From positions 22,606,501-22,670,500 of the forward strand of contig CM051530.1 in NCBI GenBank assembly GCA_028017165.1: a stretch of 64,000 nucleotides of DNA, written 5' to 3'. This document shows positions 57,025 to 64,000 of the stretch, piece after piece. Both the position numbers and the translations under genes were made by a program. The notes under the pieces are model-generated. The model had not been told where the DNA came from and did no database searches. It worked only from the letters and a program-made list of their open reading frames with translations. This DNA is from Herpetospermum pedunculosum. Lineage: Eukaryota; Streptophyta; Magnoliopsida; Cucurbitales; Cucurbitaceae. The stretch's first letter is position 1. Each line of letters begins with the position of its first letter.

Positions 57025-57958
57025 GGTAAAAATACCATTTTGGTCCATGTACTTTCAATAAAGCTTAAAATTGGTCTCTACTCTTAATTTGAAGTTCGTT
57101 TTTATCGAAATTGTTTAAATAATAATAATAATTTCCTATGAAGCACGGATACCTTAAAAAGGGGAGAGTATCCGTATCGGATACGTATCCGATACGGATA
57201 CGTCCGGATACGCTATGGATACGTGTCCGATACGCAAATTAGAGTATCCTATTTTTATTTTATTTTTTTTAATTTCGGATACGCAAAGGGATACGTTCAG
57301 GATACTTTGACAACAAAAATTTAACCACAAAATTTGACATTTTAAAGGTTAAAGCCCAATACTTAAAAGTTAAGCCCAATATGACATTATAAACAAAAAG
57401 AAGAGACAAATTAAAATCAATAAAAAGTAAAAACTTAAATTTAAAAACATAAAAAATAAAACCCTAAACCCATTTGGCCATCTCCTTCCACGAGCGAACC
57501 CTTCACCATCTCCTTCCTCGAAGGATAACCCATTTGTTAGAGTTTCCTACTACAACTGTTAAATTGTTAATTAATTTGACATTATATGTTTTTATTGGAA
57601 TATATTTAGTATTTTATGTTTAATTTACATATATTCTAAAAAACATGGTGTATCTTTAACGTATCCGTATCCTAGATTTTTAGAAATTAACGTATCGTCG
57701 TGTCCTGTCGTATCCCGTATCCGTATCAGTATCCGTTTCCGTGCTTCCTAGATAATTTCCATGCAAAAAAAGACAATGTAAATATATTTCTAAATTTTAT
57801 AGAAGAAATGCTAATAGAGTAATTTTTTTAAAAAAAACTTTAAAGAGTAGGATCAATTTTGAGTTTTAAAGTACATGGACTAAAACTGACATTTGAAAGT
57901 ACATGGACTCAAATTGGATGATACCCAAATACAGGTACTATAAAATGGTATTTTAACC
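57025..57958. mobile_element. Non-autonomous Mutator-like (MULE) element
   Basis: The ends GGTAAAAATACCATTTTGG and, read inward, GGTTAAAATACCATTTTAT form an inverted repeat. 9 bp flanks TAGAATAAA (57016-57024) and AAGAATAAA (57959-57967) match at 8 of 9 positions, the length expected for MULEs. Subterminal GTCCATGTACTTTCAA motifs occur in both orientations. No transposase. A hAT element is nested inside. Confidence 0.7.
57136..57751. mobile_element. Non-autonomous hAT element nested in the MULE
   Basis: A perfect 8 bp duplication ATAATTTC lies at 57128-57135 and 57752-57759. The ends CTATGAAGCACGGATAC and, inward from the right, CTAGGAAGCACGGAAAC are inverted repeats. Subterminal regions hold many ATACGGATACG/CGTATCCGTAT motifs. 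No transposase ORF. A truncated relative is at 44695-44911. Confidence 0.85.
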
Positions 57959-58009
57959 AAGAATAAACGAAAAAAAAAAAAAAAATATATATTTTTTAAA
58001 TAATAAATA

Positions 58010-58413
58010 AAAATCCTAAAGGAATGGAGCCTACAAAACATAATTGTAGAAAGAAGATCTAATTTCTTAGGATTGAAGATATGAGATACTTAAAAATGAA
58101 TTTCCCAAAGAGCACTCAAAGGAGTTATTGAAGTGAGCCGCACTCCAAACCTCCTCCCAAGATTTTCACCCCTAAAATGAAGGTTGGGAAACAAAGAAAT
58201 TGCCCTTCATAACAAAAAGCTTGAGGAAACAACTTCTCTATCATACCATGGTAGTAACCCCTAGTAGGAGCCAAACTAACATAAAAATCTCTCTAAGTTT
58301 TTGTAGGAAGGTCACATCTGTATATAGTATGATTCAAGTCTTCTAACACTCGCTTACACAAAATACACCACTAGGAGTGTAAAGATTTTTGAACGATAGC
58401 TGTGGTGTTCATC
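58010..58413 (-). mobile_element. LINE ORF2 C-terminal fragment, 3' part of a LINE split by Copia B
   Basis: Minus-strand pieces near 58413-58320 read LLVVYFV and RRLESYYIQM, a zf-RVT-like cysteine/histidine region with frameshifts, then untranslated sequence to an A-rich end near 58010. The 5' continuation lies on the far side of Copia B at 63278. Confidence 0.5.
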
Positions 58414-58418
58414 CTCCT

Positions 58419-61400
58419 TGTTAGAATAGTATTGTAAATATATTAGTTGTAATGTCCTTTACTGTCTTTTTCCCCTTTCCCTAATTAGGTTAACCTTGTA
58501 TATTGTCATATATATATCTCTCTAATGAATGGAATACAGTATTCTGATTCTCTCAAACCCTTAGCATTTACATGGTATCAGAGGTAGGGTTTTAGAAATT
58601 TTTTGCCGTTAGGGTTTTTCAAGTGGGGGTAGGTTGACGTTTGGGTCTTCATTTAGAGTGACCGTTTGTCAACACCACCCACTTCAGCAGCTGCGCCGCC
58701 GTCAGGAGAGGAGACTCGCCGTCGCCGTCCGTCAGAAGGAGCCGCGCGTGAAGCCCACGCGCCGCCGAAAGGATCCGCCTCCGCCGCCACGCGCCGGCGC
58801 GTGAGGGTGCGTCCGCCGTCCGTTTCCGCTTCCGCCGCCTGGGTTCGTCTCGCAAGGGTATTTTCGGCCTGTCTGTGTATGTAGGTTTGACAAAATCTAC
58901 TCGGTTTGCCTCTGGTTTGTTATTTTCCCTCGGTTTGGGTTTGTTTTTCGAGTTTTTCAGTTCTGTTTTTTCTGTGTTATGGGTGATAAGACAACCGTAG
59001 TTATGTCCGGCATGATACCGATGGTTTCGAAGGTTACAGAAGACAAGTTGAATGGGTCTAACTACTATGCATGGCGATCGAATGTTCGTCATTATATTCG
59101 GAGTATTGAGATGGAGGATCACTTGACTAACAAACCACCAACGGATGACACCAAGAAGACTTGGTTGAGGGACGATTCTAGAATGATCCTACAAATCAAG
59201 AATTCGATTGAGAAAGAGGTTGTTGGGCTCGTGAATCACTGCGAATCGGTCAAAGAACTAATGGAATACTTGGAATTTCTCTATTCTGGGAAAGATAACC
59301 TCAACAGAATGTTTGAAGTGTGTAAGACCCTCTTTCAACCTGCTCAGAGTGGAAAATCTCTTTTGAGTTATTTTATGGAATGCAAACGGAATTGTGCTGA
59401 ATTTAGTACTTTGTTGCCCGTGGGTCCTGATGTCAAGGTTCAAACTACCCAACGCGACAAATTGTTCATCATGAGTTTCTTATTTGGTCTTGATCCTCAA
59501 TATGATATGGCAAAAGATCAAGTTCTTTCTAGTTCAGATGTCTCCTCGTTGGAAGATGCTTTTACTCGTATACTTCGTACAGAAAAGTCCGCACCTTTGG
59601 TCCTACCATCTGAGTCGAACAGTGCTTTCGTTGGGCATACCAATGAGCATAGAGGTAATCGACGGGCAGGAAACAACTTCTCTAGAGGATATCCTTCTAC
59701 TACTCAAAAATCTAATTCTGGAGATGTTGTTTGCTATTATTGTCATAAGCCCGGTCATGTGGTAAAAGATTGCAGAAAACTCTTGTATAAGAACCAGGAT
59801 AAGAGGGTTCAATCTGCCCATGTTGCATCTACTCCTGATAACCCTGAAAAGCCCTTCACGATTTCTCAGTCAGAGTTTGCTAAATTTCAACAGTATCAAG
59901 AGTAATTGACGGCATCATCTTCTACTCCTATTACTGCCATCGCCGAGACAGGTAACAAATCTAAATGTCTTCTTTCCTCCTCTTCGAAATGGGTCATTGA
60001 CTCTGGCGCTACAGATCATATGACAGGTAATCCTAGTTTATTCTCTCATTTTTCTCCATCTACATCTTTGCCTAATGTTACTATAGCCGATGGAACCACT
60101 ACTCCTGTGTTAGGATCGGGCACAATCAATCTTACCAATACAATGTCCCTATCCTCTGTTTTAAGTTTACCACAGTTCTCCTTCAATTTGATTTCTGTCA
60201 GTAAACTCACTCATGATCTTAATTGTTGTGTCTTATTCTTTCCTGATTATTGCTTATTTCAGGATCTTTTGACGAAGAGGACTATTGGTAGAGGGCGTAA
60301 ATCTGGAGGTCTCTACATCTTTGAACCACATATACCTACTGCCGTCACATGCTCTAGAGTGTTTTCCCCTTTTGAAGAACATTGTCGTTTGGGTCATCCG
60401 TCTATTTCAGTTTTGAAGCATCTCCGTCCTCAATTTAGTCATTTGTCTTCTTTAGATTGTGAGTCATGTCAGTTTGCTAAGTTTCATCGTGTGAGTTTGT
60501 ATCCGCGAGTCGATAAACGAGCTAGTGCTCCGTTTGAGTTAGTTCATTCTGATGTTTGGGATCCATGTCCTATCGAGTCCAAGGGAAAGTTTCGATATTT
60601 TGTTACCTTTGTCGACGATTATTCTCGTGTAACTTGGTTATATTTAATGAAAAGTCGTTCTGAGTTGCTTTCTCATTTTTGTAACTTCCATGCTGAAATT
60701 AGAACGCAATTTAGCGGTTCTCTTAAAATCCTACGGAGTGATAATAGCTAAGGAATATTTCTCTCATGCTCTTGGATCTTATTTAGGTGCACATGGTATT
60801 CTTCATCAATCCTCATGTGTCGATACTCCATCTCAAAATGGGGTTGCAGAACGAAAGAATTGTCATCTCCTCGAAACAGCACGAGCCTTAATGTTTCAGA
60901 TGCATGTTCCAAAACATTTCTGGGCTGATGCTGTTTCGACGGCTTGTTTCTTGATCAATCGCATGCCTTCTTCTGTTCTTAAGGGTGAGATACCTTATCG
61001 TACTTTGTGTCCTAAACAACCATCGTTTTCTCTTACACCAAAAGTATTTGGGTGTACTTGTTTTGTTCGGGATGTTCGACCCCATCTCACCAAATTGGAT
61101 CCAAAGTCATTAAAATGTATCTTTCTTGGATATTCTCGTGTTCAAAAAGGGTATCGGTGTTATTGTCCTAGTCTTGATAGGTATTTGGTTTCTCCTGATG
61201 TCACGTTTTTTTGAAGATTCGTCTTTCTTCCCCTTGCCTTCCAATAAGAGTCAGGGGGAGCATACGAAGGATGATGATGAGTTCCTTATCTATACCATTG
61301 TGTCTTCTTGTGAGACACGTAACGAATCATCTTCCTTTGTCCCTGTCTCTACTCACCCACCTTTGACTCAGGTTTACTCTCGTCGACAACCAGGTACAGT

Positions 61401-63272
61401 TATACGCCCTTTATCAGAGGCTTCTTCGTCATTGGATCCAGGTGCAAGCGATGATCGTCCCATTGCCCTTCGTAAAGGTACACGTCAGTGCACTTACCCT
61501 ATCTCCTCTTTTGTGTCATATAACCATTTGTCTTCTCCTACATGCTCTTTCATTGCATCTATAGAGTCCCTATCTAGTCCTAAATCTGTTCGTGAAGCTT
61601 TGTCTCATTCTGGTTGGCGCGCTGCAATGGTGGAGGAGATGAATGCCTTAGATGACAATGGTACTTGGGATTTAGTGTCTCTTCCTGCAGGAAAGAGGCC
61701 TATTGGTTGTAAATGGGTATTTGCAGTTAAAGTCAATCCTGATGGGTCTGTCGCTCGGTTGAAAGCTCGTCTGGTGGCTAAAGGCTACGCACAAACGTAT
61801 GGAATTGACTATTCTGATACTTTTTCTCCAGTTGCTAAAATGGCTTCTGTTAGGTTATTCATTGCGTTAGCATCAACTCATCATTGGCCCTTGCATCAAC
61901 TTGATATTAAAAATGCATTTCTTCATGGTGATCTTCAAGAAGAGGTGTATATGGAGCAACCGCCGGGATTTGTTGCTCAGGGGGAGAATGGAAAGGTATG
62001 TCGACTTCGAAAATCCTTGTACGGTTTAAAGCAGAGTCCACGAGCATGGTTTGGAAAATTTAGCACGGTAGTTGAAAACTTTGGAATGAAGAAAAGCAAG
62101 TCAGATCATTCAGTCTTTTATAAACGATCTGAGAGGGGTTTCATCTTGTTAGTCGTATATGTTGATGATATTGTTATTACTAGTGATGACTCATTGGGTA
62201 TCCAATCTCTCAAGACTTTTCTCCACAGTCAATTCCATACAAAAGATTTGGGAATGTTGAAATACTTTCTTGGAATTGAGGTAATAAGAAGCAAGAAGGG
62301 AATTATGTTATCACAGAGAAAATATGTACTTGACTTGTTGGCTGAAACAGGGAAATTAGGGGCTAAGCCATGCAGTACCCCAATGATGCCCAATTCACAG
62401 CTCACAAAAGAGGGCGAATTGCTGAAAGATCCTGAAAGATATAGGAGGTTGGTGGGAAAACTAAATTACCTTACAGTAACTCGACCAGACATAGCCTATT
62501 CAGTGAGTATTGTGAGTCAGTATATGTCTTCCCCTACAGTTGACCATTGGGCTGCATTAGAACAAATTCTGTGTTATTTGAAAGCTGCCCCTGGACGTGG
62601 TTTATTATATAAAGATTATGGTCATACTAACATTGAATGTTTCACCGATGCTGATTGGGCAGGATCTAAGGAAGATAGGAGATCTACTTCAGGCTATTGT
62701 GTATTTGTTGGTGGTAATTTGGTTTCTTGGAAGAGTAAGAAACAGAATGTGGTGTCACGTTCTAGTGCTGAGTCAGAGTATAGAGCAATGGCACAATCTG
62801 TATGTGAATTAGTGTGGATATATCAACTTCTCATTGAATTGGGATTTGATATCACAACACCGACTAAATTATGGTGCGATAATCAAGCAGCTCTTCACAT
62901 CGCATCTAATCCAGTATTTCATGAGCGAACTAAACACATTGAAGTAGACTGTCACTTTGTACGTGAGAAGATACAGCAAAGCCTGATATCCACAGGATAC
63001 ATCAAGACTGGAGAGCAGGTAGGAGATATCTTCACAAAAGCATTAAATGGAGCACGCATAGATTATCTTTGTAACAAGTTGGGTATGATAAACATATTTG
63101 CTCCAACTTGAGGGGGAGTGTTAGAATAGTATTGTAAATATATTAGTTGTAATGTCCTTTACTGTCTTTTCCCCCTTTCCCTAATTAGGTTAACCTTGTA
63201 TATTGTCATATATATATCTCTCTAATGAATGGAATACAGTATTCTGATTCTCTCAAACCCTTAGCATTTACA
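58419..63272 (+). mobile_element. Copia LTR retrotransposon B, full length with target duplication
   Basis: LTRs of 154 bp at 58419-58572 and 63119-63272 differ at one base (TTTTTCCCC versus TTTTCCCCC). A CTCCT duplication lies at 58414-58418 and 63273-63277. Primer site TGGTATCAGAGG is at 58573, and polypurine tract GAGGGGGAG ends at 63118. It is the same family as Copia A, in the opposite orientation. It split a minus-strand LINE in PIR intron 27. Confidence 0.97.
58979..63111 (+). pseudogene. Copia B gag-pol with one nonsense codon and two frameshifts
   Basis: ATG 58979 starts Gag, with knuckle CYYCHKPGHVVKDC near 59731. A TAA at 59903-59905 lies before the protease DSGATDHMTG (59999). 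One extra base near 60747 shifts the frame in the integrase, and one extra T near 61208 shifts it again. RT carries YVDDIVITSDD near 62156. RNase H ends at the stop 63109-63111. A 12-base in-frame deletion relative to copy A follows the zinc knuckle. All domains are present, but the frame is not continuous. Confidence 0.92.
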
Positions 63273-63695
63273 CTCCTCAATGAACTCTTCAAGATAAGCC
63301 TTCCAGAGGTGGGTTGTGCTTCAAACAAGGAAAAAAAAATACAAGATAATGTTCCTGAAGGCTCGAGTCCAAGATCAAAATTTACCAAAATTAGGGAATA
63401 GATGAACATTGTGCAACAAAAAAACAACACACAAATCCAAAGATTCTGGATCATAAGGGATTTCCTAAAATGAAAATTATGAGAAAGGGATGATGAATCA
63501 CTATTACACAGAAAGACCAATTTAACAAACTTATCTTTCACTCTCTCCATGATGAAAAATTATAAAGATAAGGAAAGAGGTTACAGAGGAAGTCACTACC
63601 ACTACACTAATTGACCCCAAAGCAAACTTGCGACTCATTCACAAAAAGTGCCTAATGAAGCTTCTGAACTTAGGAAAAGACAAGATGAAGTAGCT

Positions 63696-63727
63696 TGGGT
63701 TTAGGGGTTTAGGGTTTAGGGTTTAGA
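63696..63727. repeat. Short interstitial telomere-type repeat
   Basis: TTGGGTTTAGGGGTTTAGGG and TTTAGGGTTTAGAG contain about four plant telomere units (TTTAGGG), one with an extra G. Confidence 0.8.
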
Positions 63728-63845
63728 GTGCTTCTGACACAATGAAAGTATCCTAGTGGCAAAGTGGCACCCAGACCTTTTCCCAATATTCTTATGCCAC
63801 AAAGTGTCAAATTCTAGAGGAAAGTGCCACAACCACTTGACTAGT

Positions 63846-63876
63846 GGGTGTGTGTGTGTGTGTGGGGGGGGGGGGT
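63846..63876. repeat. (GT)n and G-run
   Basis: GTGGGTGTGTGTGTGTGTGT is followed by about twelve G residues, inside the LINE RT-thumb sequence. Confidence 0.85.
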
Positions 63877-64000
63877 AACATAGCATTTCTACTATCCATA
63901 GCATAACATTTCAACCATATGGTTCTTAAAGGAGAACGGTTTAAGATCATTTCCCAAGGGAAGGTCTAAGTAGGTCGTGGGCAACATTGAAACCTCACGA

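Larger units (their letters stand above)
63278..64000 (-). mobile_element. LINE ORF2 RT-thumb and linker, 5' part of the LINE split by Copia B
   Basis: From the right edge the minus strand reads LPTTYLDLPLGND (about 63970-63940), the LINE RT-thumb motif. It continues with KWLWHFPLEFDTLWHKNIG (63840-63780) and, near 63550-63480, MERVKDKFVKLVFLCNSD. Order and orientation agree with the fragment at 58010-58413. Frames are broken by indels and by the simple repeats at 63697 and 63850. The LINE continues past 64000. Confidence 0.55.

Overview
The window is nuclear DNA from a dicot plant: AT-rich, with large spliceosomal introns and dense retrotransposons. Several LINE and LTR families resemble ones I associate with Cucurbitaceae, but that placement is inference.

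Only one host gene is visible. It lies on the plus strand, starts at 4980 and runs off the right edge. It encodes PIR (PIROGI/SRA1), the plant CYFIP-like subunit of the SCAR/WAVE regulatory complex that links ROP/Rac GTPases to Arp2/3 actin nucleation. I could place 27 exons (4980..56410, 1092 codons plus one base, no internal stop, all phases consistent). The last ~190 residues must lie beyond 64000. Intron 9 is a U12-type GT-AG intron and intron 11 is a U12-type AT-AC intron.

Layout. 1-725: end of a decayed Ty3/gypsy element (minus). 726-4979: intergenic, with SINE relics and a TIR element. Intron 2: tandem TRIM array, LINE stubs and an intact SINE. Intron 3: non-autonomous hAT and LINEs. 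Intron 4: a Ty3 gag fragment and a patchwork of LINE pieces. Intron 7: a young non-autonomous LTR element inside an older TIR-like repeat. Intron 12: near-full-length Copia (A, minus). Intron 14: a LINE split by a chromovirus whose LTR holds a TRIM, followed by a gag-less Copia (C). Intron 22: a LINE fused to a Copia 3' end (D). Intron 27: a hAT nested in a Mutator-like element, then a minus-strand LINE split by Copia B.

The exons remain open and conserved although most of the 51 kb gene is transposon sequence, so the gene looks functional and long-intron tolerant. All retrotransposon polyproteins seen carry stops, frameshifts or truncations. The LTR pairs of several elements are identical or differ at one base, so insertion has been recent.
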